Part shown: one piece after another, positions 11,831 to 20,371 of the stretch | Position numbering within the stretch: the first letter of the stretch is position 1 | How the letters are laid out: each line of letters starts with the position of its first letter | Assembly: GCA_021778805.1 (NCBI GenBank) | Contig: JAJYBV010000010.1 | Coordinates: 1-52,060, forward strand | Reading direction: 5' to 3' | DNA length: 52,060 nt | Origin: Chloroflexota bacterium | GTDB lineage: Bacteria; Chloroflexota; Ktedonobacteria; Ktedonobacterales; JACDGC01 | Translations under genes and position numbers: made by a program | The notes under the pieces: generated by a model | Seen by the model: the letters and a program-made list of their open reading frames with translations, nothing else | Database searches by the model: none | What the model was told of the DNA's origin: nothing

Positions 11831-12586
11831 ATGACAACTACTTCTGCGCCAAAAGTTCAGAATGCCCGCGCTAATACGGTTCAACTTACCGTGCGCGTGA
11901 AGCGTGGCGCTCCCGGCGCTGCTTCACATTGGCAGGAATATAAGATTGAGGCAAGCCCTCTTGATAGATTTGTGGATGTTTTAAACAATATTAAATGGAC
12001 TCAGGATGGCACTCTCACATTCCGCCGATCCTGTTTGCACGGGGTCTGCGGCTCCGACTCTATGCGCATAAACGGCCGTAACCAGCTGGCTTGCAAAACA
12101 CTTGTCGCGGATCTTGGCTACAAAATCAGCGCCGAGCCTATGTTGGGCTATCCGGTTATCCGAGATTTGGTTGTAGATATGGATCCGTTTTTCGGTAAAT
12201 ACGAAAAAGTGAAGCCATTTCTCATCAATAATACGCCGGCTCCGGCAACCGAACGGCTGCAAAGCGCCGATCAGCGCAAACGCTTTGACGCAGGCACAAA
12301 ATGCATTTTGTGTGGCGCCTGCACCGGATCTTGCCCTTCAGTTTGGGCAAATCCCGAATGGGTTGGCCCCGCGGCTATCGTCAACGCGCACCGCTTCATT
12401 TTTGACAGCCGCGACGAAGGCGCTGCAGAGCGTTTGCAGATTTTAAGCGACCGCACCGGGGTATGGCGCTGCCGCACCATCTTTAATTGCGCAGACGTTT
12501 GCCCGCGCGAAATTCCGGTAACCGACCTGATTGAAGATGTGAAACGCGCCATTATTTATGGTGAGCCGGATATTCCCAATACCTAG
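11831..12586 (+). CDS. sdhB: Succinate dehydrogenase iron-sulfur subunit SdhB
   Basis: Passes electrons from FAD to quinone through three iron-sulfur clusters. The 2Fe-2S motif is CLHGVCGSDSMRINGRNQLAC (about 66-86). The next motif, CILCGACTGSCP (about 158-169), and the later RCRTIFNCADVCPREIP (about 217-233) bind the 4Fe-4S and 3Fe-4S clusters. 251 aa is a standard length. GGGGG upstream of the ATG is the likely ribosome site. It is the last gene of the operon, closed by a terminator about 65 nt downstream. Confidence 0.97.
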   Translation: MTTTSAPKVQNARANTVQLTVRVKRGAPGAASHWQEYKIEASPLDRFVDVLNNIKWTQDGTLTFRRSCLHGVCGSDSMRINGRNQLACKTLVADLGYKISAEPMLGYPVIRDLVVDMDPFFGKYEKVKPFLINNTPAPATERLQSADQRKRFDAGTKCILCGACTGSCPSVWANPEWVGPAAIVNAHRFIFDSRDEGAAERLQILSDRTGVWRCRTIFNCADVCPREIPVTDLIEDVKRAIIYGEPDIPNT

Positions 12587-12653
12587 CTGAGATTTTTTTC
12601 GGCAATTGACTGCTTGGCGCCACAGGCGGCAGTTCTCTGTTTCCTGCGGCGCG

Positions 12654-12681
12654 GCTGACGCTTTCTTGCGTCAGCTTTTTT
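12654..12681 (+). terminator. Rho-independent terminator after sdhCDAB
   Basis: GCTGACGC and GCGTCAGC pair perfectly around a TTTCTT loop and are followed by six T. Confidence 0.92.
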
Positions 12682-12736
12682 GTATTCCCAACATAATGTA
12701 TTTCCGCCTCGGGCAGATTAAGAAATGAGGTTTTTC

Positions 12737-13936
12737 ATGGCCGGCCCCGCTTTAACATTCACAATACAGCATACTGAATCGGCGGCGCGCGCTGGGGTTA
12801 TCACTACTTCGCACGGCGCAATTGCCACACCGATGTTTATGCCGGTTGGCACCTCGGCAACTGTGAAAGCTGTTGCGCCGGATGATTTAACCACCCTTGG
12901 CGCGCAAATCATCCTAAGCAATACCTACCATTTGTTTTTACGGCCCGGCCCCCAAATTATCGCAAATTTTGGCGGATTGCATGGCTTTATGAATTGGAAA
13001 GGACCAATTTTAACCGATTCCGGCGGTTTTCAGGTCTTCAGCCTGGGGCAAATGCGCAAAATTACCGGAGACAGCGTAATTTTTCGTTCGCACCTCGACG
13101 GCGCGCGCATTGAACTAAACCCGCAGCGTGTCATGGAAATTGAAGCAATGCTTGGCGCTGATATTATTCTTCCGCTAGATGAATGCCCGCCGTTTCCTTG
13201 TGAAGAATCGGTAGCGCGCCGCGCAACCGAACGCACTCACCGCTGGGCAGAAATGGCGCTGAACGCTAAAGTTCGCAGCGATCAAGCTTTATTTGGCATT
13301 CCACAAGGAGGAATGTTTGAAGATCTGCGGCGCCAAAGCGCCGCCACCATCGGCGCACTGCCCTTTGATGGATTCAGCATCGGTGGTTTATCTGTCGGTG
13401 AACCGAAACCGGTGATGTGGAATATGCTGGAAGCAACAATCAGCGGTTTGCCCAACGCTAAGCCGCGGCACTTACTGGGAGTTGGTTCCCCCGAAGATTT
13501 AGTTGAGGGCATTGCCCGCGGTGTGGATTTATTTGACTGTGTTTTGCCAACACGCGCCGCGCGCAACGGCGGTTTATATACGCGCAGCGGCCGCATAAGC
13601 ATTCGCACTGCGCGCTGGAAGGAAGAGCGCGGCCCGGTAGAAAGCACATGTGATTGCTGGACATGCGCTCATTTCAGCGCCGGCTATTTAAATCATTTGG
13701 CGCGCGCCGAAGAATTACTTTTCTTCCGTTTAGCAAGTATTCATAACCTAAGATTTTTAATTCGTTTGGTAACTGATGCGCGCACAGCTATTGCCGCAGG
13801 CCGCTTTGCCGATTGGCGAGCAGAGTTTCACGCAGTGTATCGGCCGGCTTCTGCCGATGCCAGCGCCCAGCAGCGCGAAAAATGGCGCGCCAAACATGGC
13901 GTTAACCCAGATATGGCGCCGACTGACTCCAATTAG
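12737..13936 (+). CDS. tgt: tRNA-guanine transglycosylase (Tgt)
   Basis: Exchanges guanine-34 in the anticodons of Asp, Asn, His and Tyr tRNAs for a queuine precursor. Visible: ILTDSGGFQVFSL (catalytic Asp), ADIILPLDECPPFP, GIPQGGMFEDLR, GGLSVGEPK, DLFDCVLPTRAARNGG (nucleophile Asp and substrate loop) and the zinc site CDCWTC with a distal His in SIHNLRF. The first ATG at 12725 lies inside the Shine-Dalgarno GAGG (12727-12730) that serves ATG 12737, so the start is set at 12737 (MAGPALTF), giving 399 aa. No other queuosine gene is nearby. Confidence 0.95.
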   Translation: MAGPALTFTIQHTESAARAGVITTSHGAIATPMFMPVGTSATVKAVAPDDLTTLGAQIILSNTYHLFLRPGPQIIANFGGLHGFMNWKGPILTDSGGFQVFSLGQMRKITGDSVIFRSHLDGARIELNPQRVMEIEAMLGADIILPLDECPPFPCEESVARRATERTHRWAEMALNAKVRSDQALFGIPQGGMFEDLRRQSAATIGALPFDGFSIGGLSVGEPKPVMWNMLEATISGLPNAKPRHLLGVGSPEDLVEGIARGVDLFDCVLPTRAARNGGLYTRSGRISIRTARWKEERGPVESTCDCWTCAHFSAGYLNHLARAEELLFFRLASIHNLRFLIRLVTDARTAIAAGRFADWRAEFHAVYRPASADASAQQREKWRAKHGVNPDMAPTDSN

Positions 13937-13954
13937 TTATTGTTTATTTGTCCT

Positions 13955-14075
13955 ATAGACATGAGCATACGTAAAAGCATAGAGCCAGAGACAGCATGCC
14001 TGCTGACGATGCGGGAAGTGTCCCTCGGATTCCTCTTATTCCTTTTTTAGGCTCTGGTCTCTAAAAAGGAATGAT
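13955..14075 (+). ncRNA. Structured leader / RNA element, copy 1 (unknown family)
   Basis: Shares long identical blocks with 46772-46895: GAGCATAC, ACAGCATGCCT, CTGAC, GATTCCTCTTATTCC and TTTTTTAGGCT, in the same order. A hairpin between blocks has different sequence but keeps pairing (GGGA/TCCC here, GGGGG/CCCCC there). An outer stem pairs 13981-13990 (AGAGCCAGAG) with 14052-14062 (CTCTGGTCTCT, one bulge). ATTCCTTTTTTAG (14038-14050) can pair with CTAAAAAGGAAT (14061-14072), which is the ribosome site of the HIT gene. The outer-stem 3' strand lies largely in the loop of that hairpin. This looks like a cis-regulatory RNA. I do not recognise the class. Confidence 0.6.
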
Positions 14076-14078
14076 GTT

Positions 14079-14537
14079 ATGACTGAAATATGTTTCACTT
14101 GTTTGAATATTAGCGGCCAGCAAAGAATTTCTCCCGGGCCGTTTATTTATACCGGCCAATATTGGGTTGTGGATCATGCATATCCATCCTCACTTCTTGG
14201 TTGGCTGGTCATTTTACCGAAACGCCATATTACCGCAATGCATGAGATTACGTTCAAAGAATTTCAGGAATTAGCTGAAATCGAATACAAACTTGTACAA
14301 GTCATCCACAAAGATCCAACAATTGAAAAAAAATATTTTATGTGTTTTGCGGAAGGTGAAGGTTTTCACCATGTTCATTTTCATATGGTTCCCAAACCTT
14401 ATAACTTACCGCATGAACTAATCGGCCCGCGAGTTTTTGCGTTTTTAAATACTGAATTTCAGCCCGCAATAGCTGCGCCGGAGATCATAAAATTTTGTGA
14501 AGCATATACAAAAACATTTCAGCAGATTGATTTATAA
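14079..14537 (+). CDS. HIT-domain (histidine triad) nucleotide hydrolase
   Basis: Member of the HIT superfamily, which hydrolyses or transfers nucleoside phosphates. The active-site motif HVHFHMVP is at about residues 100-107, and the preceding GEGFHH matches the family. LLGWLVILPKRHITAMHEI is the usual upstream strand/His segment. An N-terminal CFTC pair may bind metal. 152 aa, complete. Start ATG 14079 with AAGGAA at 14066-14071. The ribosome site lies inside the structured element just upstream, so translation may be switched. Exact substrate unknown. Confidence 0.88.
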   Translation: MTEICFTCLNISGQQRISPGPFIYTGQYWVVDHAYPSSLLGWLVILPKRHITAMHEITFKEFQELAEIEYKLVQVIHKDPTIEKKYFMCFAEGEGFHHVHFHMVPKPYNLPHELIGPRVFAFLNTEFQPAIAAPEIIKFCEAYTKTFQQIDL

Positions 14538-14587
14538 TCTTTAAAAAAACGCCGCCGAATCAGCGCATTGTTGCATTGCGCCATATC

Positions 14588-15181
14588 TTACCCATGCGGC
14601 TGCATATGAAATACCACATTGCCGCCGGCGAATATCGTATCGGTAATGGTAAAAAGCTGCTCCAGCCGATGCCGCTGTTCCGGCAGACGCCGCGTTTTAA
14701 AAATATTTATTGCGGCAGTTCCACCGGGAACCAGGTGTTTAGCAACATCACGCAAAAAATCTGTGCTGAGTGTTCGGTGCGCCATAACACCGCCGGTATA
14801 CATATCGATACAAATATAATCAAACGCGGTATCGCAGGTTTTAATCCACTCGAAGGCGTCGGCGACAACAACAGTAACATTCAGCTGGCGCCGCAAGCCA
14901 AACTCGTCCAGGGCCAGCTGCGCCACTCGGGGATCTATTTCTACGGCGGTAATAGCAATGGGGCCGCAAGCTTCAATCAGCAAATGCGTAACGGCTCCGG
15001 CTCCGGCGCCTAAAATCAGCGCTTTCCACGGTTTGCGCCGTGGCGGAAGCAAAGCGTGCCAAACATCACCGGCGCGCAAATCTTCAACGGCAACCGACTG
15101 CACATAGCCGTCGGCGACTAAGGCGCGCCGCCCGTCGCTTTCGGTAACAATTAAGGTTGGTAATCGCTGTGAATCCGGCAT
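14588..15181 (-). CDS. Spermidine-synthase-like SAM-fold protein
   Basis: Rossmann-fold protein related to polyamine aminopropyltransferases and class I methyltransferases. KALILGAGAGAVTHLL is the nucleotide-binding loop; AVEIDPRVAQLA ends strand 2 with the acidic Glu; VVADAFEWI and FDYICIDMYTGGVMAHRTLS correspond to the catalytic loop region, and the LVPGGTAAINIF strand follows. At 197 aa it is shorter than true SpeE (about 280), lacking most of the N-terminal beta domain, so polyamine synthesis is doubtful. It lies 37 nt downstream of the cysteine ligase on the same strand, likely co-transcribed. Confidence 0.75.
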   Translation of the reverse strand: MPDSQRLPTLIVTESDGRRALVADGYVQSVAVEDLRAGDVWHALLPPRRKPWKALILGAGAGAVTHLLIEACGPIAITAVEIDPRVAQLALDEFGLRRQLNVTVVVADAFEWIKTCDTAFDYICIDMYTGGVMAHRTLSTDFLRDVAKHLVPGGTAAINIFKTRRLPEQRHRLEQLFTITDTIFAGGNVVFHMQPHG

Positions 15182-15218
15182 AGAAACAATACAATCTCCA
15201 TTTCAGCGCAAATTGCCG

Positions 15219-16436
15219 CTATTTCAGTCCCAACAGCGCACTGGTTTCGCGAATGGCGCGCTGCGCCGCAATTGCGTCATCTTCAGAAAGATCGCCGCGC
15301 AGCAGCTCTTCAGTAAACATTTGCAGCAAAGCTACCGCTTCCGGAGTATTCAAATCTTCCTCCAGCGCGTCCATAAACTGTTGCCGGTACACCGGTGTTT
15401 TATCGGTATATTTTAAATGATTTATTGGCGGGCGCCCGTTTACCGCGCGATCAATCGCATGAGCAATGCGCTGAGAGTCATCCATTTCATCATAGAAAAA
15501 TTCCCATGGTTCGCGGTAATGGTGACGCGCAAGCTCTACACGCACAGCATTGGGAGTATAGCGTTCCAGCAATTTACCGACAATTACCAAATTGCCAAGA
15601 GACTTGCTCATTTTTTGGCCGTCGAGCGCAACCATGCCAATATGCATCCAAAACCGCACATACGGCCGTTGCCCGGTGGCGTTTTCAGTTTGGGCAATTT
15701 CACTGCTGTGGTGCGGAAAAATTAAATCACTGCCACCGCCATGAATATCAATCTGCGGGCCAAGATATTTCGTTGCCATCGCCGAGCATTCAATATGCCA
15801 GCCGGGCCGACCTTTGCCCCACGGGCTATCCCATTCTGCAGGGTCGCCTTCGCTTCTGCCGCGCCATAACAAAAAGTCTAATGGGTCGCGTTTACGCGCA
15901 TCGCCGCCGTTATTGCCATTTTCATTGGCGGTATTCAACAAATTTTCATACCCGTTTAATCCCGCCGCAGAAGCAAGCGCCGCATAATTTGGGTCACTTT
16001 TAACCGAAAAATAAATCCAGCCGTCATTGATATAGGCGTTGCCGTTCTGCAGCAATTTGGCAATTAAATCAAACATTGCCGGAAGCTCTTCCGAAGCGCG
16101 CACAAAATGATCGGGCATAGTAACTTGAATAGATTGCATTTCGCGCACAAAGCGATCAGTTTCCTGCTGAGCAAGTTCTTCCCAGGAAATATTACCAAGC
16201 TGCTCTGCCTTGGCAAAAAGCGGATCGTCAATATCTGTAACATTTTCAACGAAAGTAACTTTCCAACCTTTGCTGCGCATCAGGCGGATAAGAATATCGA
16301 AGCTTGCAAAGGTAAAAGCGTGGCCTAAATGAGCAGTGTCATATGGAGTGACACCACACACATACAATTTTACTTCATTGCCGCGAACCGGCTCAAAAAG
16401 CTCTACATTCTGGGTCATTGTATCAAAAAGTCGCAT
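15219..16436 (-). CDS. Cysteine-activating class I ligase, CysRS/MshC type
   Basis: Activates cysteine with ATP for transfer to tRNA-Cys or to an amino-sugar. YVCGVTPYDTAHLGHA (HIGH-like), NVTDIDDPLF, GRPGWHIECSAM, HGGGSDLIFPHH and KMSKSLGN are intact, including the zinc Cys and His residues. AAGCAG/GAGGAG upstream and MRLFDTMTQ favour the start at 16436, giving 405 aa; the 479-aa track ORF runs into tatD. CysRS is usually about 460 aa with CGPTVYD and HHENE. Here CGVTPYD, HHSSE and the short C-terminus resemble MshC, the mycothiol-pathway ligase. Which one it is cannot be settled here. It follows tatD by 40 nt. Confidence 0.82.
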   Translation of the reverse strand: MRLFDTMTQNVELFEPVRGNEVKLYVCGVTPYDTAHLGHAFTFASFDILIRLMRSKGWKVTFVENVTDIDDPLFAKAEQLGNISWEELAQQETDRFVREMQSIQVTMPDHFVRASEELPAMFDLIAKLLQNGNAYINDGWIYFSVKSDPNYAALASAAGLNGYENLLNTANENGNNGGDARKRDPLDFLLWRGRSEGDPAEWDSPWGKGRPGWHIECSAMATKYLGPQIDIHGGGSDLIFPHHSSEIAQTENATGQRPYVRFWMHIGMVALDGQKMSKSLGNLVIVGKLLERYTPNAVRVELARHHYREPWEFFYDEMDDSQRIAHAIDRAVNGRPPINHLKYTDKTPVYRQQFMDALEEDLNTPEAVALLQMFTEELLRGDLSEDDAIAAQRAIRETSALLGLK

Positions 16437-16476
16437 ATAAAAGCAGATCTCCTCAGTGATAGCCGAAATATGCCGC

Positions 16477-17256
16477 CTATATAGCGGGTTCGGGCAAGCG
16501 GAATAATGCAGCTGCGTTTGCCGTAGTAATAGCGGCGATTTCTTCAAGGGATATGCCGCGCAGTTCGGCAATTTTTTGAGCAGTGCGCAGCACTTTAGCC
16601 GGCTCATTTCTATCTCTGCGCATTGGGTGCGGCGAAAGATACGGCGCGTCGGTTTCAATTAGCAGACGATCTGCCGGAACCCAAGCGGCAACATCAGCAA
16701 GGGTTGTATTTGCTGGGTAGGTTACAGGGCCGGCAATAGATATATATAAGCCAAGCGCTAAGGCTTCCTCGGCCATTGCTTTATCCCCAATAAAGCAGTG
16801 CATCACCCCGCGAACGGAGCCATATGGCTGTAAAATATCCATAATTTGCCGATGCGCTTCGCGGCTGTGGATAATAATCGGCGTTGCCAATTCTTTGGCA
16901 AGTGCAACTTGCGCCGTAAATGCCCGAATTTGATCATCCGCCGGGCTAAAATTGCGATAAAAATCCAGCCCAATTTCCCCGATTGCCACCACTTGGGTGT
17001 TTTGCGCCAAACGGCGCAGTTCACTGATGGATGCATCAGAAAATCCGGATGTATCATGCGGGTGCACACCGGCAGCGGCAAAAATATGTTCGGGATGCTG
17101 CTGCGCCAGTTCTATCGCCGCCACACTGGTGGGGATATCGGTTCCCGGGCAGATCATGCGCGAGACATCGTGTTTTAATGCGTTAGCTATAACTTCTGCG
17201 CGGTCTTTATCGAACTGGGGCATTTGAATATGTGTATGCGTATCAGTGATGATCAC
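16477..17256 (-). CDS. tatD: TatD-family metal-dependent hydrolase/DNase
   Basis: TIM-barrel metallohydrolase; family members act as 3'-5' DNases and on D-aminoacyl-tRNA. Metal ligands are visible in DTHTHIQM (HxH), GEIGLDFYR (Glu), IIHSREAH, MHCFIG and ETDAPYLSPHP (Asp). 259 aa, the standard length. It starts with GTG (17256) followed by ATCATCACTGATACG, with GGGAAATATAC upstream. It is the first gene of a likely tatD / cysteine ligase / SpeE-like transcription unit. In many bacteria tatD follows metG, so sitting beside an aminoacyl-ligase is a familiar arrangement. Confidence 0.95.
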   Translation of the reverse strand: MIITDTHTHIQMPQFDKDRAEVIANALKHDVSRMICPGTDIPTSVAAIELAQQHPEHIFAAAGVHPHDTSGFSDASISELRRLAQNTQVVAIGEIGLDFYRNFSPADDQIRAFTAQVALAKELATPIIIHSREAHRQIMDILQPYGSVRGVMHCFIGDKAMAEEALALGLYISIAGPVTYPANTTLADVAAWVPADRLLIETDAPYLSPHPMRRDRNEPAKVLRTAQKIAELRGISLEEIAAITTANAAALFRLPEPAI

Positions 17257-17607
17257 TGCTTGTATATTTCCCTTATAGTTTTTGTTAATGAAATGAAAAT
17301 ATTCGCCGATACTGTATTTATTATAACGCCAAGCGCTGGTATTTAAGCAAATGCTCTTAGATGACGCCTATAAACACCAAAGATGTGATACAATAGCAGA
17401 GATCCATTTTTCGGCATCGATACTTGGGGCTTTTGCTTCCGGGCCTGCGCAGTATCTTACAAAGCAGACCCTTCTCTAATAATACACCGCTTAACTTGAA
17501 GTGGTTGGGTGTTCGAGCGCCCTATGCGTTTCCTCTGTTTTATTTCAAGCAAAGGTTTCCGATTCTGTTTCCGATTTTATTTATCTCTATATTAAGGGAG
17601 CGCGCCA
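17257..17607. other. Divergent intergenic region
   Basis: 351 bp between tatD (-) and the TPR gene (+). A TACAAT hexamer near 17389 is a possible -10 for the plus strand, and GATACT...AGTATC (about 17418-17456) can form a weak hairpin. No gene or repeat was seen; short ORFs here lack ribosome sites. Confidence 0.4.
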
Positions 17608-18819
17608 ATGGGCCGTATGAACTTTAGGGGCAATCCGGGCATGTATGGTGATGTTGCTACGAATCCCCTGCAAAAGGCGCAAATAGCGTTAAGCAATAAT
17701 CAGCCGATGGTGGCGGAAGATATTTGCCGTAAACGCCTTGAAAAAAAACCAAATGAAGTAATGACAAGAATTTTGCTCGCTCAAGCTCTTGTTCAGCTTA
17801 CACGAGCTAAAGAAGCTATTCAGGAACTTGAAATTGTTTTGAAGGATCAGCCAAATAATGTTGAAGCGCTGCTTATTCTTTCTAACGCATTATTGGCAAC
17901 CAACCAAATGAATCCGCCAAAAGAAGCTGTAGATGTAGCGCGCCGCGCAGTGCAATTGCAGCCCAAAGCTGCGCGAACTCATTTACAGTTGGCGGAAGCG
18001 CTAGTAACCCGAAAAGATTCCAATGGCGCGCTAGTGGAGACCGAGGAAGCAATAAAGCTCGACCCGCGTTTGGCGCCGGCGTATATGATTCAAAGTATTA
18101 TTTATCTGGAAAAGAAAAATTGGGAAGAATGTGTTAAAGCGGCGCAATCTGCAGTGCGGTTAGATAAAACTTTGGGAGCCGCTTATTATATTGGCGCACA
18201 AGCAATGGCCGAACTGAAGCGCGGCGATGAAGCGCTGGATTATTTACAGCAAGCAGAACGCTACCCTTCCATGGTTTCGCCGGGGCAACTTATTGCAGTA
18301 AAAAGCATGGTGTTCCGCAAACAGCGCAAATATCGCGAAGCATACACTATTTACCTTAATCAGATAAAAGAACGTTCCGCGAAAAAAAATCCATTTGCGC
18401 CCGCATTGGCTGCGCTGAATTTTGCTCTCAGCTTCTTTGGGCAAAACGGCCCATATGTGCTGGTAGGCGTAATTGGTGTGCTGCTGCTGCTCATACTCTT
18501 TGGTGTGAGTAAAATTCCGGTTGTCGGCGGCGGATTAAATGACGCAATTTTAATTGGGATTGTTGCGGTGCTTGGCTGGAACGCAATAAAACTTGCTTCC
18601 GGGCAAACAGCCATCAGCCGAATATCACAGCCACGCACTGCTGCATTTGCCGCGGGAGCGTTTGCGGCGACAACGGCGGCGGTATTTGGTGTTGCTTGGC
18701 TTATTGCAAAATTCACCACACCAGCGCATCACCCAATTATTTGGTTCAGCGCACCATCATTTGGCGTTGCGATTGTTTTAGCGCTGAGCGTTGGTTTTAC
18801 TGTGCTGAATTATGCATAA
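17608..18819 (+). CDS. TPR-repeat membrane protein
   Basis: Residues about 20-250 are tandem tetratricopeptide repeats (AQIALSNNQPMVAEDICRKRL, AKEAIQELEIVLKDQPNNVEAL, AVDVARRAVQLQPKAARTHL, ALVETEEAIKLDPRLAPAYM, CVKAAQSAVRLDKTLGAAYY). They form a protein-docking scaffold, probably cytoplasmic. The C-terminal third has four hydrophobic helices (YVLVGVIGVLLLLILFGV, AILIGIVAVLGWNAIKLA, AFAAGAFAATTAAVFGVAWLIA, VAIVLALSVGFTVLNYA). Start ATG 17608 with GGGAG at 7-nt spacing. The gamma-carbonic-anhydrase-like gene starts 23 nt downstream. The partner and process are unknown. Confidence 0.8.
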   Translation: MGRMNFRGNPGMYGDVATNPLQKAQIALSNNQPMVAEDICRKRLEKKPNEVMTRILLAQALVQLTRAKEAIQELEIVLKDQPNNVEALLILSNALLATNQMNPPKEAVDVARRAVQLQPKAARTHLQLAEALVTRKDSNGALVETEEAIKLDPRLAPAYMIQSIIYLEKKNWEECVKAAQSAVRLDKTLGAAYYIGAQAMAELKRGDEALDYLQQAERYPSMVSPGQLIAVKSMVFRKQRKYREAYTIYLNQIKERSAKKNPFAPALAALNFALSFFGQNGPYVLVGVIGVLLLLILFGVSKIPVVGGGLNDAILIGIVAVLGWNAIKLASGQTAISRISQPRTAAFAAGAFAATTAAVFGVAWLIAKFTTPAHHPIIWFSAPSFGVAIVLALSVGFTVLNYA

Positions 18820-18842
18820 CATATGCAAGGGGATTGCGAAAA

Positions 18843-19400
18843 TTGACTTTTTATTCATTTAAGGGTGTTTGGCCCGTTATTGAAGAAGATGTTTTTATTG
18901 CGCCGGGCGCAGTTATTATTGGCGCGGCGCATATTAAACGCGGCGCCAGCATTTGGTATAACGTTGTTGTCCGCGCGGATACCGAACCAATAATTATCGG
19001 TGAACGCACGAATATTCAAGATAACTCTGTCATTCATGTAGATCCTGGTGCGCCGTGCGTCATAGGCAATGACTGCACAGTAGGGCACAGCGCCATTGTG
19101 CACGGGGCAACTGTGGGAAATCATGTATTAATTGCTATGCACGCCACCGTTTTATCTCACTCTATTATTGAAGATGAGTGCTTGATTGCCGCCAATTCTT
19201 TAATAGCGGAACATAAACATATTCCGGCAAAATCGCTGGTAATGGGTGTGCCGGGCAAAATAACCCGCCAATTAACTGAAGAGGAATTGAAGCGAGTTTA
19301 CTTAAACGCCGCCGGTTATGAGCGGCTGAGCAAAGAACATCAAGAATCTTTGTTTGCCGCTAAAACCGTGGTAGAAGACCTGATTGCCGGAAAAGAATGA
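18843..19400 (+). CDS. Gamma-carbonic anhydrase-like hexapeptide-repeat protein
   Basis: Left-handed beta-helix protein of the gamma-CA/YrdA family, normally a trimer with metal at subunit interfaces. Hexapeptide turns run from VFIAPGAVIIGAAHIKRGASIW to CLIAANSLIAEHKHIP. The three family metal His positions fit GHSAIVHG and AMHATVLSH. GVPGKITRQLTEEE is the characteristic C-terminal turn. The track ORF starts inside the TPR gene; the real start is TTG 18843 (MTFYSFKG) behind AAGGGGATTGCG, giving 185 aa. Carbonic anhydrase activity is not proven by sequence, since many members are of unknown function. Confidence 0.88.
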   Translation: MTFYSFKGVWPVIEEDVFIAPGAVIIGAAHIKRGASIWYNVVVRADTEPIIIGERTNIQDNSVIHVDPGAPCVIGNDCTVGHSAIVHGATVGNHVLIAMHATVLSHSIIEDECLIAANSLIAEHKHIPAKSLVMGVPGKITRQLTEEELKRVYLNAAGYERLSKEHQESLFAAKTVVEDLIAGKE

Positions 19401-19411
19401 CCGCTGAGCAA

Positions 19412-20368
19412 TCACTCTAACACATCACGACGGTAAGTCAGGTATGTTGCAGCTATCAGGCTTACCGCCGTATAAATGACAATAACCGTAAGAGTATTTG
19501 TCAAATCAACATGAATCAGCGGGCTAATACCTGCCGTTGCCGGAGACGCCGGGAATGTAGTGCTGGTAAATGTTAACGTTGGCGCCAGTTCTTTCGGCAG
19601 ATAATTTAAGTTTGGTCCCAGAAAATACGCCGAAATATTCAAAAGCGTGGTGTTATTGAATAATTGGCTGATTAAAGGAAGCAAGATTACAATAAAATTA
19701 TCCGCGGGAAAGAATCCTAACCCTAATGATTGTCCAAATGTTAACGAACGGCCAAGCACGGTAAAAAACGCTGTGATCGCGATTGTTGCCACTGTATTAA
19801 TAACCAAAGACAGCCAATAATACACTATAGCTCCCCAAAAATCTGCATTCAGCGAGGAAAACAATACTGTGGAGTGCGTTTGCAGGGATGTCATTACCAT
19901 ACCCCACACCGTATCAAACGCAATAAATATCGCCAAAGCGCCTATCGCCAGCGCAAAAATTGCCAGCATTTTAGCCCAGAATAAAACTACTTTGTTCACA
20001 CCACGCGCTAAAATAATGCGAATGGTCCCCTGCTGAAAATCTAACCCAATAATCCTTGCGGTAAGTGTTATAAAAAACAATCCGCTGAAAATTCGCAGTA
20101 ATGCGTAGGATATTGTCAGTGAAGTATAAAAATAGTGTGTAGGATTTGCGGTAAACAACGTGTTAACGTTGGGTCTGGCTAAAAACGCGATCCATAAAAG
20201 CCCTGAAATAAGCGCAACGCCAAAAAATAATATCACATGTGTTCGCTGCCGCAAAGCCTTAAAAATTTCCCCGGATGTTACTCCAAAAAATGAATAAGAC
20301 TCCGATTGAGAGTTTGCATATGCGTTTGTAGGCATTTGGCCGCGCATAGCGGTGTTATTTGCGCTCAT
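19412..20368 (-). CDS. ABC-2 type transporter permease
   Basis: Membrane half of a two-gene ABC exporter. Six hydrophobic helices are seen (THVILFFGVALISGLLWIAF, YFYTSLTISYALLRIFSGLFFITL, MLAIFALAIGALAIFIAFDTV, IVYYWLSLVINTVATIAITAFFTVL, FIVILLPLISQLF, VIVIYTAVSLIAATYL). FQQGTIRIILARGVNKVVLFWAK is the cytoplasmic coupling segment typical of ABC-2 permeases. The start lies 3 nt after the stop of the ATPase gene, so translation is probably coupled. 318 aa. The substrate cannot be read. Confidence 0.9.
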   Translation of the reverse strand: MSANNTAMRGQMPTNAYANSQSESYSFFGVTSGEIFKALRQRTHVILFFGVALISGLLWIAFLARPNVNTLFTANPTHYFYTSLTISYALLRIFSGLFFITLTARIIGLDFQQGTIRIILARGVNKVVLFWAKMLAIFALAIGALAIFIAFDTVWGMVMTSLQTHSTVLFSSLNADFWGAIVYYWLSLVINTVATIAITAFFTVLGRSLTFGQSLGLGFFPADNFIVILLPLISQLFNNTTLLNISAYFLGPNLNYLPKELAPTLTFTSTTFPASPATAGISPLIHVDLTNTLTVIVIYTAVSLIAATYLTYRRDVLE

Positions 20369-20371
20369 AAT

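Noticed and set aside
16437-16658. N-terminal 74-residue extension of the cysteine ligase in the track
   Set aside because: It overlaps the tatD 3' end and lacks family similarity; MRLFDTMTQ is the natural start.
17500-17530. tRNA-like TTCGAGCGCCC near the TPR gene
   Set aside because: No acceptor, D or anticodon arms can be drawn around it.
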